Assembly: GCA_964598025.1 (NCBI GenBank)
Contig: CAZRAU010000020.1
Span: 1 to 35,254 of the forward strand
DNA: 35,254 bases
Direction of reading: 5' to 3'
Source: JALGWN01 sp964598025
GTDB taxonomy: Bacteria; Arandabacterota; Arandabacteria; Arandabacterales; Arandabacteraceae
Shown: one piece after another, positions 16,399 through 24,759 of the stretch
How positions within the stretch are numbered: the stretch's first letter is position 1
Layout: each line of letters starts with the position of its first letter
Position numbers and translations under genes: made by a program
Notes under the pieces: generated by a model
Seen by the model: only the letters and a program-made list of their open reading frames with translations
What the model was told of the DNA's origin: nothing
Databases searched by the model: none

Positions 16399-18063
16399 TT
16401 GTCATCTGTGTCCGGGCACCAATCGATAAGGTGCTGGGAATGGCTTTCATGCGACGAGAATGCGTGTGGGGCCTATGGGACCGAGGATCTCCGATGCTGG
16501 CTTACCGGTGATAATCGCTGCTTCTCAAACGGCATCTCTCTGGCAGAGAGGTTGGCGGAAAGGTGTTTGGGGTGCCCGGTTTTCACTGCGAATCGTTCAC
16601 GGGCTGTGGGAAAGAGGTATTCCGACGGCGCGGTGCTCGACACGCTCGATGCGCTTTTTGCGGAGTCCGTGGACCTGGCGAAACAGGTCAGGGAACTGGG
16701 GGCACAGGCCCGGGGCAAGGCCTGTCAGGTGGAGCTTCTGAGCGAAGTCGGCAAGGCCCTCCAGAGCACCATGGAGATCGACCGGCTCTTGCATGTCATC
16801 CTCACCGCAGTGACCGCGGGAAATGGACTGGGGTTCAACCGTGCCTTTCTAATGCTCGTGGATGAAGGCGAGAACACCGTGAGGGGAAGGATGGCGGTCG
16901 GACCGGCGGAGGTCGGAGAAGCCGATATCATCTGGAAGGCCATGGAGAAGGAGGGGAAGAGTCTTGGAAGCATGCTGTCCAGACTCTCAGGGCAAGAGGA
17001 TCGGCAGGGCCGGCGCATCACAGAGATTGCGGAACGGCTGATTCTGCCCCTTGACGGTGGCAACAAGGTGGCTGGGGCTCTTTCAGAGGTCCGGTCTTTC
17101 ATTGTAAGGGAGGCCTCGGGAGACCCCGAGGCGCGCGGAATCGCCCAGGTGCTTGGAAGCGAGCACTTCATCATCGTGCCCCTCGTCGCGGAAGGAAAGA
17201 AGCTGGGAGCCATCGTCGCGGACAATTTCGTTACCGGACGCGACATAACGGAAACCGACCGGAGGATTCTGGAAACCTTTGCGAGCCAGGCAGCGCTGGC
17301 CATACTCAACGCATCTCTGCACAGCGATCTGCGCTCGCGGCTGCGGGAGCTTCACATCGCCCATGAGGAACTTCGTAACAACCACCTTCGGCTCCTTAAG
17401 GCCCAGACGCAGTTGGCGCTCGGAGGACTGGCCTCGACACTGATCCATGATATCAAGGCACCTCTTGTGTCCATAGGCTTGATGGCCCGTGCGGCGGCCG
17501 CCGATCTGGAAGAAGGACACAGCCTGAGATCGAGGCTCGAGCAGATTGCCGAGAAAGCCCTCGGGGTCGAGCAACGTCTGGAGGCTGCAGGCAGGGCGGC
17601 CCGGAAGGATACATGTCGTGGGGAAGACGTTGACATAGAGTGGCTTGTCCGGGACTCGCTCGGGCTTCTAAGGGGCCTGATGATGGGGTTGGGGGTTGCA
17701 AGCGTGGTGAAGTCCAATGCGGGGGACGCCGTCTTGAAGGGAAATATGATAGAACTCAGACAGCTCATACTCAATCTGCTTCAAAACGCTGTCGAAGCTA
17801 TGCCGGGCGGCGGGACCGTCACCGTCGAGACGATACGGGAAAGAGGTATGCTCAGGATCGACGTCCGGGATACGGGATCGGGGATACCTGAGGAAGTGAG
17901 GCCCAAGATATTCTCGGCCTTCTTCACCACAAAACCCGAGGGATTGGGGCTGGGGCTCTTCAGCGCCAAAAGCATAGTCCATGAGTACGGCGGCAGGATC
18001 GAGATGCATTCGGAGGAGGGAACCGGTACCTGTTTCACTGTGCTGCTTCCGACCGGGAAGTAG
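16399..18063 (+). CDS. Cysteine-rich GAF sensor histidine kinase
   Basis: A 554-aa cytoplasmic-looking kinase with no membrane segments. Residues 10-60 hold seven cysteines (12, 18, 23, 33, 41, 56, 59) with two Cys-Trp pairs, resembling the two-CW domain, probably metal or iron-sulfur binding. A GAF domain (about 115-300) follows, then a coiled stretch, the phosphoacceptor His350 in HDIKAPLVS, and the ATPase domain with NLLQNAVEA, DTGSGIPEE and GLGLGLFSAK. The TTG start follows aaggagg at eight bases. No response regulator is adjacent. The cysteine cluster suggests sensing of redox state, oxygen or metal. Confidence 0.9.
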   Translation: MSSVSGHQSIRCWEWLSCDENACGAYGTEDLRCWLTGDNRCFSNGISLAERLAERCLGCPVFTANRSRAVGKRYSDGAVLDTLDALFAESVDLAKQVRELGAQARGKACQVELLSEVGKALQSTMEIDRLLHVILTAVTAGNGLGFNRAFLMLVDEGENTVRGRMAVGPAEVGEADIIWKAMEKEGKSLGSMLSRLSGQEDRQGRRITEIAERLILPLDGGNKVAGALSEVRSFIVREASGDPEARGIAQVLGSEHFIIVPLVAEGKKLGAIVADNFVTGRDITETDRRILETFASQAALAILNASLHSDLRSRLRELHIAHEELRNNHLRLLKAQTQLALGGLASTLIHDIKAPLVSIGLMARAAAADLEEGHSLRSRLEQIAEKALGVEQRLEAAGRAARKDTCRGEDVDIEWLVRDSLGLLRGLMMGLGVASVVKSNAGDAVLKGNMIELRQLILNLLQNAVEAMPGGGTVTVETIRERGMLRIDVRDTGSGIPEEVRPKIFSAFFTTKPEGLGLGLFSAKSIVHEYGGRIEMHSEEGTGTCFTVLLPTGK

Positions 18064-18091
18064 ACCTGTGGAAGGGTGAATCCTTAACCCA

Positions 18092-19336
18092 GTGGCTATT
18101 ACAATCCTTCAAATCGCGTTTCTGGGTGTACTGCTGCTGCTTTCCTCGATCTTCTCCGGCTCTGAGACCGCACTCTTCTCACTGAAGTCATACCAGCTGA
18201 GGAAGCTCCAGAGGCGGCCGTCGCGGAGCTCCATAACCGTCGGTTCGCTTCTCAAGGATCCCTATCACCTCTTGGTGACAATCCTGGTGGGGAACACGCT
18301 GGTCAACGTGGCGGCGTCGAGTATCGGGACGAACGTGGTCGGCCGTTTCTTTGAAGAAGGTGTGGTGGGAATAAGCGTGGTGGTCATGACCGTGCTGATC
18401 CTTATCTTTGGGGAGATCGTCCCCAAGACCATGGCGGTGAACAATCCGGTCGGCGTATCCATGAGGACGGCAGGCATCATATCGCGGGCGGTGCGGGTAC
18501 TGGCCCCGCTCAAGCGGGTTCTGGAATCCGCCATGTCTCTGGCCGACCGCATGGGTGTAGTAAGGCCGACCGGTAAGGTGCATCGATACCATGACCATGT
18601 AGCCGAGGCGATCGCCGTGGGCCATTCGGAGGGTATCCTGGACCGGTTCGAAGGCGAAGTGCTCGGCGGGATCTTCAGGATCATGCATCTGTCGGTTCAG
18701 AACATCATGACGCCCCGGACCGAGGTGTTCATGCTGGGGTCGACTGTCACGCTTCGAGATGCGGTCACGATGGTGAAGGCGTCAGGCTATTCGCGCACCC
18801 CTGTGTTCGATGCGGAGGAGAGGGACAGCATCAGGGGGGTCCTCTATGCCAAAGACCTGTTGCAGCGCCAGTATAGCTCGGATCTGCGCGTCGCCGAGAT
18901 CGCCAGGAGGCCGGTATTCGTTCCCGAGTCGAAGGCGCTTGTGGATCTTCTGCGCGAGTTCGTTTCCGGCGCGGCCCACTTCGCCGTCGTCATAGACGAG
19001 CACGGCAGCTTCACGGGAATAGTAACCCTCGATGACATACTGGAAGAGATAGTGGGGTCGGAAGGTGACAGTCAACGCGAGAAGTATTTCTACCGGCGCA
19101 GGGGCCGATCGACGTGGGAGGTTTCCGGAAGGATGGAGTTGGACTACTTCAATGCCCTTGTCGGAGCATCGATCCCCGCCGAGCGGGTCGAGACCGTCGC
19201 CGGTTTCGTGATCGACAAGATAGGCAGGATACCCGCTGTTGGAGAAGAGATCCGTGTCTCCAATCTGCGATTCGAAGTGCTCGAGGCCGACAACCGGAGA
19301 ATCGTGCGGCTCCAGGTCGATAGGTTGAGGAAATGA
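18092..19336 (+). CDS. CNNM/CorC (HlyC)-family membrane protein, copy 1
   Basis: A 414-aa protein with an N-terminal DUF21/CNNM membrane domain (about 1-190, SGSETALFSLKS in the first helix region, GEIVPKTMAVNNP later), a pair of CBS domains (about 205-325; IMTPRTEVFML, DEHGSFTGIVTLDDILEEIVG) and a C-terminal CorC_HlyC domain. Members are linked to magnesium and cobalt export or homeostasis, with the CBS pair sensing nucleotides. The start is GTG 18092; a weak gaaggg lies about 15 bases upstream. It is followed 24 bases later by a homologue. Confidence 0.92.
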   Translation: MAITILQIAFLGVLLLLSSIFSGSETALFSLKSYQLRKLQRRPSRSSITVGSLLKDPYHLLVTILVGNTLVNVAASSIGTNVVGRFFEEGVVGISVVVMTVLILIFGEIVPKTMAVNNPVGVSMRTAGIISRAVRVLAPLKRVLESAMSLADRMGVVRPTGKVHRYHDHVAEAIAVGHSEGILDRFEGEVLGGIFRIMHLSVQNIMTPRTEVFMLGSTVTLRDAVTMVKASGYSRTPVFDAEERDSIRGVLYAKDLLQRQYSSDLRVAEIARRPVFVPESKALVDLLREFVSGAAHFAVVIDEHGSFTGIVTLDDILEEIVGSEGDSQREKYFYRRRGRSTWEVSGRMELDYFNALVGASIPAERVETVAGFVIDKIGRIPAVGEEIRVSNLRFEVLEADNRRIVRLQVDRLRK

Positions 19337-19360
19337 GGGAAGCGAGGTCGGCACAGGTAG

Positions 19361-20590
19361 ATGTTCCTTAATGTGATCCACATAGTGGCGATAGCCTGCT
19401 CGGTCGCGGGAGTGGCCTTCTTCGCAGGCAGTGAGACCTCATTTGTGTCCAGCAACAGATTCCGGGTGCGGAGCCTGGCGAAGAGGCGTGCCAAGGGGGC
19501 CTCCATCGCGCAGAAGCTGCTCGAGAACCCCGCAACGCTCCTGAGCGTCACCCTGGTGGGCACGAACATCTTAGTGGTTCTGTCGTCATCGCTGGCTACG
19601 GCGCTGCTTGTCGACGCCCTCGGCCCGTATGCGGTTGTGGTATCAACGCTGGCTATGACCGCTGTAATCCTCATCTTCGGGGAGATAATCCCCAAAGCCC
19701 TGGCCCGAACCGATCCGGAGGCTTTCCTTCTGCGCGCGGCACCGGGCCTTGGCGCGGCTTACCTCCTGCTTTATCCCATTGCCCGCGTGACATCCTTCAT
19801 AGCCTCAGTCTTCGTAACCAAGGCTTCCGGGGAGAAGGCCGGCATCGTCACACGAGATGAGATCCGGGCCTTGGTCAAAGAGGTCGCCCAATCCGGCTAC
19901 GGCTATTCCACCCAAGGCTATGCCCATCGGGTCCTGGACCTCTCCAGAATGAAGGTGACCGGCGTTATGGTGCCGATGGATGAAGTTGTGTGTATTGATG
20001 AGAAGTCCCCGGTGAACGAGGCTCTTGCGGCGGCATCGCGTAGCGGCCATTCAAGATATCCCGTCTACAGGAAGGCCCCCGACAATATCGTCGGCATCCT
20101 CAACCTTAAGCACCTGTTGGGCGCGCCGGATGATTCGGAGGTGAGGATGTTTGTGCAGAGCGCCCATTTCATTCCGGAGACCAAGACCGTCAAGGCGGCT
20201 ATCGGAGAGATGCGGGGCGATCTCCGGCACATGGGCGTGGTGACCGATGAGTACGGCCGTCCTATCGGCATTGTCACCTTCGAGGATCTGGTAGAAGAGA
20301 TAATGGGCGAGATAAGCGATGAGTATGATCAGGAGGATGGCAAGGGTGTGGGCTGGGGCAAGATCATAAGCGGCAGCACCCCTATCGCAGCCATAAACGA
20401 AGGTCTGGATGTAAACATTCCCGAAGGGGCCTATGACACGATTGCAGGCTTCGTTCTGGACCGTGCAGGTGCGATGTGTGAGGTGGGGGCTGTCGTTGAA
20501 TACGGTGATTTCTATGTCCAGGTAGTGGAGGTCAAGGGCAAGAGAATACGCAGAGTGAGGATAACAAGACGTGAAAATCAAAGCGAGTAG
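19361..20590 (+). CDS. CNNM/CorC (HlyC)-family membrane protein, copy 2
   Basis: A 409-aa paralogue of the preceding protein with the same order: DUF21/CNNM helices (FFAGSETSFVSSNRFRV, FGEIIPKALARTDP), CBS pair (VMVPMDEVVCID, DEYGRPIGIVTFEDLVEEI) and CorC_HlyC C-terminus. The ATG at 19361 follows cacaggtag. The last 20 bases overlap the ROK kinase gene, a sign of translational coupling. The two copies differ widely in sequence, so the duplication is old; they may form a heteromeric transporter. Confidence 0.92.
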   Translation: MFLNVIHIVAIACSVAGVAFFAGSETSFVSSNRFRVRSLAKRRAKGASIAQKLLENPATLLSVTLVGTNILVVLSSSLATALLVDALGPYAVVVSTLAMTAVILIFGEIIPKALARTDPEAFLLRAAPGLGAAYLLLYPIARVTSFIASVFVTKASGEKAGIVTRDEIRALVKEVAQSGYGYSTQGYAHRVLDLSRMKVTGVMVPMDEVVCIDEKSPVNEALAAASRSGHSRYPVYRKAPDNIVGILNLKHLLGAPDDSEVRMFVQSAHFIPETKTVKAAIGEMRGDLRHMGVVTDEYGRPIGIVTFEDLVEEIMGEISDEYDQEDGKGVGWGKIISGSTPIAAINEGLDVNIPEGAYDTIAGFVLDRAGAMCEVGAVVEYGDFYVQVVEVKGKRIRRVRITRRENQSE

Positions 20591-21515
20591 GCAGCCGGTC
20601 GTCGCAGTCGATCTGGGCGGCACCAACCTGAGATTCGGACTGGTCACAAGTCAGGGGGGCGTGGTGGCCCGCAGCCGTTCGAAGATGGGAGGTGTGACCG
20701 GGAATGACGCACTCTGCGACCTGCTGGCGGAGAAAGTCAGTGCCTTCATCCGACGCGCCGGGAAAGGCCTGGCTCCGGGATCTGTGGCTGTCGGTTTCGC
20801 GGGTCCGACAGACTCCGCTTCCGGACGGGTCTACTTCGCGCCTAACGTGGGGGGCCTTGGCGATCTTCGTCTGGCCGATGGGTTGGAGTCCAGGCTCGGA
20901 ATGCGGGTTGTAGTGGCCAACGATGCAGACTGCGCGGCCCTCGGTGAGTACTGGCAGGGGGCCGGGAAGGGTGCGACCAGCCTGTTTCTGTTCACCCTGG
21001 GCACCGGTATGGGCGGTGCTCTGGTGATTGAGGGCAGGCTCTGGGAAGGTAGTGCCGGAATAGCCGGGGAGATCGGGCATACGGTGGTTGACATCGATGG
21101 GCCGAGATGTGCCTGCGGGAGGCGAGGCTGCCTGGAGGCGCTTGTATCAGCAACCGCCATCATAAGAGAATACCGCAAGCACGGACCCGGGCACAAAGAC
21201 ATCACCGGGGTCACCGCGAAGTGGGTTTTCCAACAGGCCAAAGCAGGCGATCGCCTCGCGGCTCGGGTCGTTGCAGATGCGGCGAGAGCCCTGGGGATTG
21301 GTATCGCCAACGTCTATCTTCTCTTGAATCCCGAGATGATCCTCATAGGCGGGGGAGTCGCGCGGGCCGGCACGATGCTCATTGGTCCCGCCACCACGCA
21401 TGCCCGGGCCGAGATCTTCCCGGTGTTGAGAGACAGGCTCAAGGTGAAGCGGGCGAGCCTCGGCGATGATGCGGGGCTGGTCGGGGCGGCCTACCTGGCT
21501 TACCAACGCCTCTAA
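20571..21515 (+). CDS. ROK-family sugar kinase (glucokinase-like)
   Basis: A 314-aa kinase of the ROK family. The ATP phosphate loop is VAVDLGGTNLRFGLV, the sugar-binding region contains GTGMGGALVIEG and GEIGHTVVD, and the zinc site CACGRRGCLEA is intact. Kinase rather than repressor is supported by the missing N-terminal helix-turn-helix. The likely reaction is phosphorylation of glucose or a related hexose. The GTG start lies inside the previous gene and is coupled to it. It is the last gene of the nine-gene run. Confidence 0.93.
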   Translation: MKIKASRQPVVAVDLGGTNLRFGLVTSQGGVVARSRSKMGGVTGNDALCDLLAEKVSAFIRRAGKGLAPGSVAVGFAGPTDSASGRVYFAPNVGGLGDLRLADGLESRLGMRVVVANDADCAALGEYWQGAGKGATSLFLFTLGTGMGGALVIEGRLWEGSAGIAGEIGHTVVDIDGPRCACGRRGCLEALVSATAIIREYRKHGPGHKDITGVTAKWVFQQAKAGDRLAARVVADAARALGIGIANVYLLLNPEMILIGGGVARAGTMLIGPATTHARAEIFPVLRDRLKVKRASLGDDAGLVGAAYLAYQRL

Positions 21516-21570
21516 TCCCAGGCCGGTGAAAACCACGCGTCTGCTCTGTTGGGCTCGTAGAAGCACTCAC

Positions 21571-21615
21571 GGTGACAGCCGACCTGATTCAAAACGAATT
21601 GGGTCAACTGTCACC
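21571..21615 (+). promoter_or_regulatory. Long hairpin upstream of the dehydrogenase-like gene
   Basis: ggtgacag (21571-21578) pairs with ctgtcacc (21608-21615). After a two-base mismatch gacc pairs with ggtc, and attc/gaat closes the tip. A direct repeat tcaccttgat follows at 21611 and 21624. No T-run follows, so it is more likely a regulatory structure or operator than a terminator. Confidence 0.45.
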
Positions 21616-21661
21616 TTGATCGCTCACCTTGATTGCCGGGTGGCGAGCCGGGTTTTCCCGG

Positions 21662-21690
21662 TTGACCGGGCCCTCTGATTATGCTAATTA
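21662..21690 (+). promoter_or_regulatory. Promoter of the dehydrogenase-like/methyltransferase pair
   Basis: TTGACC at 21662-21667 and TAATTA at 21685-21690 with a 17-base spacer, about 25 bases before the TTG start. Confidence 0.55.
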
Positions 21691-21714
21691 ACATGGTTGA
21701 CGGGAGGTGCGCGT

Positions 21715-22785
21715 TTGGATCTCTTCAAGAAACTCAAGGCAGGCAGCCACGAGCAGATGGTGTTCTTCAGGGAGCAGATCTCACATCTAAGGGCCATAGT
21801 GGCCATTCACGACACGACCCTCGGGCCGGCCATAGGCGGAGTGCGGATGTGGCCATATGAAAGCGAGGAGGCTGCTGTCGAGGATGCCCTGAGGCTATCC
21901 AGGGCTATGACGTACAAGGCTGCCGGTGCAGGCCTGAATTTCGGTGGCGGTCAGACGGTGGTCATCGGCGACCCCAGAACCGACAAGACCGAGTCGCTGT
22001 TCAGGGCGCTCGGGAGATTCATAGACAGCCTCGGCGGCAGGTACATTGCCGCAGAGGGTGTGGGGACCTCTTTCCATGACATGGACTACATAAGAATGGA
22101 AACCCGCTATGTCATGGGCATACCGAGTTCCCGGGGCGGAAGCGGCGATCCCTCTCCTTTTTGCGCAGAAGGCATCCTGCGGGGGCTTGAAGCCTGCCGG
22201 GTGTTTCTTACCGGTAGCGAAAGCCTGGAAGGTCTCTCAATCGCCGTTCAGGGCGTCGGGCGAGTGGGGAGCAGGCTTGTCGAAGGCCTTGTTGCCGAGG
22301 GTGCCTCCGTGACCGTCGCGGATATCGACCCGGAGGCTCTGAGCAAGGTGACCTCCGAACACGATGTCAAGGTTGTCGATCCCGACGACATATATTCAGT
22401 AAAGTGTGATGTGTTCTCGCCCTGCGCTCTGGGCGGGGTTCTCAATGCACGCTCCATACAGCGGCTGAGGTGCAAGGTTGTAGCCGGGGCGGCGAATAAC
22501 CAGCTCGAGCATGAGCACGACGGAGACGATCTTCATCGCCGGGGCATTCTCTATGCACCCGACTACATCATAAATGCCGGCGGTCTCATAAACGTCGCCG
22601 ACGAGATCTACGGCTATGATGAAGAGCGTGCGAAGCGGAAAACAGCTGCCATAAAGGACTTGCTTCTGGAGGTCCTGGCAACCGCCCGCAAGGAGGGTAT
22701 CCCTACGCATGCCGCTGCCGACCGGTTCGCGGAACAACGAATCGAGCAGGTGGGCAGGGTCAGGCGCTCCTACGATTCGGCCTAA
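21715..22785 (+). CDS. Leu/Phe/Val dehydrogenase homologue lacking catalytic residues
   Basis: A 356-aa protein clearly of the leucine dehydrogenase family: TLGPAIGGVRMWPYESEE, MTYKAAGAGLNFGGG, the NAD-binding VQGVGRVGSRL and APDYIINAGGLINVADE. Starting at TTG 21715 (after gggaggtg) its numbering runs in register with the Bacillus enzyme. Lys68 is kept, but catalytic Lys80 is Gln80 (codon 21952-21954) and catalytic Asp115 is Gly115 (codon 22057-22059). Oxidative deamination of branched-chain amino acids is therefore unlikely by the known mechanism. It may be a binding or regulatory protein, or an enzyme with another reaction. Its partner gene is a methyltransferase 10 bases downstream. Confidence 0.88.
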   Translation: MDLFKKLKAGSHEQMVFFREQISHLRAIVAIHDTTLGPAIGGVRMWPYESEEAAVEDALRLSRAMTYKAAGAGLNFGGGQTVVIGDPRTDKTESLFRALGRFIDSLGGRYIAAEGVGTSFHDMDYIRMETRYVMGIPSSRGGSGDPSPFCAEGILRGLEACRVFLTGSESLEGLSIAVQGVGRVGSRLVEGLVAEGASVTVADIDPEALSKVTSEHDVKVVDPDDIYSVKCDVFSPCALGGVLNARSIQRLRCKVVAGAANNQLEHEHDGDDLHRRGILYAPDYIINAGGLINVADEIYGYDEERAKRKTAAIKDLLLEVLATARKEGIPTHAAADRFAEQRIEQVGRVRRSYDSA

Positions 22786-22795
22786 AGGAATGGGG

Positions 22796-23479
22796 ATGCA
22801 GACTCCGGCCGAAGCCCATCTCATTCACAGGCTGTGTGACTTTCTCTTTCAAGAACGGCGCGAGGGCCATGAGCCTCTTATCCTCAACGTCGGGGCTGGA
22901 CGGAGTGTTGCGATCGAGAGCCGGCTGATCGAGTATGGATGCAGGTTCGCCTGTGACCGGATCGACATCGAGGACTGCGCCGTGGATTCTCCCGCCGTGA
23001 GACACTCGCGGCAATGCTCGGTGGAGGACATGAAACCCCTCGAATCCGCCCAATACGAGGCGGCTTTCGCCAACTACGTTCTCGAACACGTGTCGAACCT
23101 CGACAGGGCCGCCTCGGAGATCTTCCGGGTTCTCAAGCCGGGCGGCATGTTCGTAACCTCGGTCCCGAATCTCACTGCGCCGGAATTCGTGATCGCCAAA
23201 CATGCCCCAGGGCGGTTTCAGAAGACCATGACGCAAGGGAAGGGATTCCACACCTGCTACGCCTGGAACACCATCGACGATCTTACGGGCATCTTCGGAG
23301 CAAATGGCTTCATGGTAGTTGATGTGCGGTTCTGGGCTTTCACAGAGGGATACCTGTGGCGATACCCCGCGGTCAACTTGCTCAGCAGGCTCTATGACAA
23401 GATCGTTTCCGGGACCGGTATCAGATCCCTTATGGGAAACGTCTGCATGACGCTCACAAAACCCGAAAGGGTCGCCTGA
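22796..23479 (+). CDS. Class I SAM-dependent methyltransferase
   Basis: A 227-aa Methyltransf_11-type enzyme. The SAM-binding motif is LNVGAGRSVAIES, followed by CDRIDIEDC (acidic end of strand 2), ANYVLEHVSNLDRAASEI and LKPGGMFVTSVPN. The substrate region (about 150-220) does not identify a target. I took ATG 22796, six bases after aaagga; ATG 22790 is too close to that site. It follows the dehydrogenase-like gene by 10 bases and is probably co-transcribed. Its end converges with the M24 peptidase gene, six bases away. Confidence 0.88.
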   Translation: MQTPAEAHLIHRLCDFLFQERREGHEPLILNVGAGRSVAIESRLIEYGCRFACDRIDIEDCAVDSPAVRHSRQCSVEDMKPLESAQYEAAFANYVLEHVSNLDRAASEIFRVLKPGGMFVTSVPNLTAPEFVIAKHAPGRFQKTMTQGKGFHTCYAWNTIDDLTGIFGANGFMVVDVRFWAFTEGYLWRYPAVNLLSRLYDKIVSGTGIRSLMGNVCMTLTKPERVA

Positions 23480-23485
23480 CCCATC

Positions 23486-24709
23486 TCACATCAGAGGCAC
23501 CAGTATGTCCTTTGAGATACTCGTCAGGTTGACAACGGTCCCATCCTCACGGATCGCGATGTCGTCTTCCAGCCGGACGCCTATCTCGCGGTCGGGGTAA
23601 TAAAGCCCCGGCTCAACCGTGAAAACGTGCCCGGGGGCAAGCCTCTCTTCCGTCTTTGAGAAGGTGGAGAGGCGGGGCCGCTCGTGCACGTCAAGCCCTA
23701 TGCCGTGACCGAGCGAATGGACGTACCCTTCGGTTTTTGCCGTACCTTTCAGGGGTGTTGCGTGACCGTGCTCGTCGAAGAACTCATTTGTCATCCTGTC
23801 ATACGATGAACAAAGACCTCCGACCTTGAGCGCGTCCACTATCTTGAGCTCGATCTCGAGCACTTGGCCGTATATCTCCATTACATCATCGGGCACGTAC
23901 CCCAGGCACCAGGTGCGGGTTATGTCGCAGAAGTAGCCGGGGCCGGCCTCCTGGGGGCAATAGTCGAAGACGATGGTCTTGCCCGGGACCAGCACCGCCG
24001 GGTCATCTCCGCAGCTATGCGGAATGGCCGAGTCGCGGCCCTGGGAAAAGATGACCGGATCCTCGAGCACCATCCCACGTGCCTCGGTCTCCAGCCGTAT
24101 CATCTCTCTGACTCGGCCTATCGTGACCTCTTTGCCTTCGGGATCCACTATTCCGCCGCCGCCTGCGCTACAGGACCTCAGGAAATCGCGCACCGCCGTC
24201 ATGACCTCCTGTGCCCGGCGGCTCACGCTGTCGATCCTATCGATCTCTTCATTGTCCTTGGTCATCCGCGCCTCACTGAGTAATGAATCGAAGGCCTCGA
24301 CATGAACCTTGACGCGGCCTTCCCTTTCGACCTCGCTCAGGAAGGCATGGTAATAAGGGATATCCCCGCTACCATAGAAGGACACCGTCCCAACCACATC
24401 GAGCATGTCGCATATTCTCAGGAATGCCTTGACACCCGACTCGAGCGGGTTCCCGGCACTCCGGGCTATCTCCAGAAGATTGAAGTCCGTTTCGGTCATG
24501 ATCCTGAGGCCGCTCTTGGCGGCTTCGTCGCGCTCCATGGAGCCGGCAACCAGGATCGGTTCCTCGCCGATCTTCTTGATGAGGCTGCCTCTCGAGATGG
24601 CGACCGGACCGGTGAAGTAGAAGAGGTCCCTGCTTGACCTGGGCGTTCCGCTTATGGCGAGCGCATCGATGCGGCGTTCTTGCATCAGGCTATCGAGATC
24701 CCGTTTCAT
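23486..24709 (-). CDS. M24-family metallopeptidase (Xaa-Pro aminopeptidase-like)
   Basis: A 407-aa protein with a creatinase-like N-terminal domain (about 1-150) and a pita-bread M24 domain. The five metal ligands are present: Asp in VFDYCPQ, Asp in CDITRTW, His in LGHGIGLDVHERP, Glu in TVEPGLYYP and Glu in VRLEDDIAI. It probably removes N-terminal residues before proline from peptides in the cytoplasm. Start ATG 24707-24709 follows aggag at six bases on the minus strand. It lies downstream of the FAH-family gene (50 bases) and is likely on the same transcript. Confidence 0.92.
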   Translation of the reverse strand: MKRDLDSLMQERRIDALAISGTPRSSRDLFYFTGPVAISRGSLIKKIGEEPILVAGSMERDEAAKSGLRIMTETDFNLLEIARSAGNPLESGVKAFLRICDMLDVVGTVSFYGSGDIPYYHAFLSEVEREGRVKVHVEAFDSLLSEARMTKDNEEIDRIDSVSRRAQEVMTAVRDFLRSCSAGGGGIVDPEGKEVTIGRVREMIRLETEARGMVLEDPVIFSQGRDSAIPHSCGDDPAVLVPGKTIVFDYCPQEAGPGYFCDITRTWCLGYVPDDVMEIYGQVLEIELKIVDALKVGGLCSSYDRMTNEFFDEHGHATPLKGTAKTEGYVHSLGHGIGLDVHERPRLSTFSKTEERLAPGHVFTVEPGLYYPDREIGVRLEDDIAIREDGTVVNLTSISKDILVPLM

Positions 24710-24759
24710 CCAAGGCTCCTTTCAATGCAGTCGATTGGGCTGAGTGATATACTGTCTCT

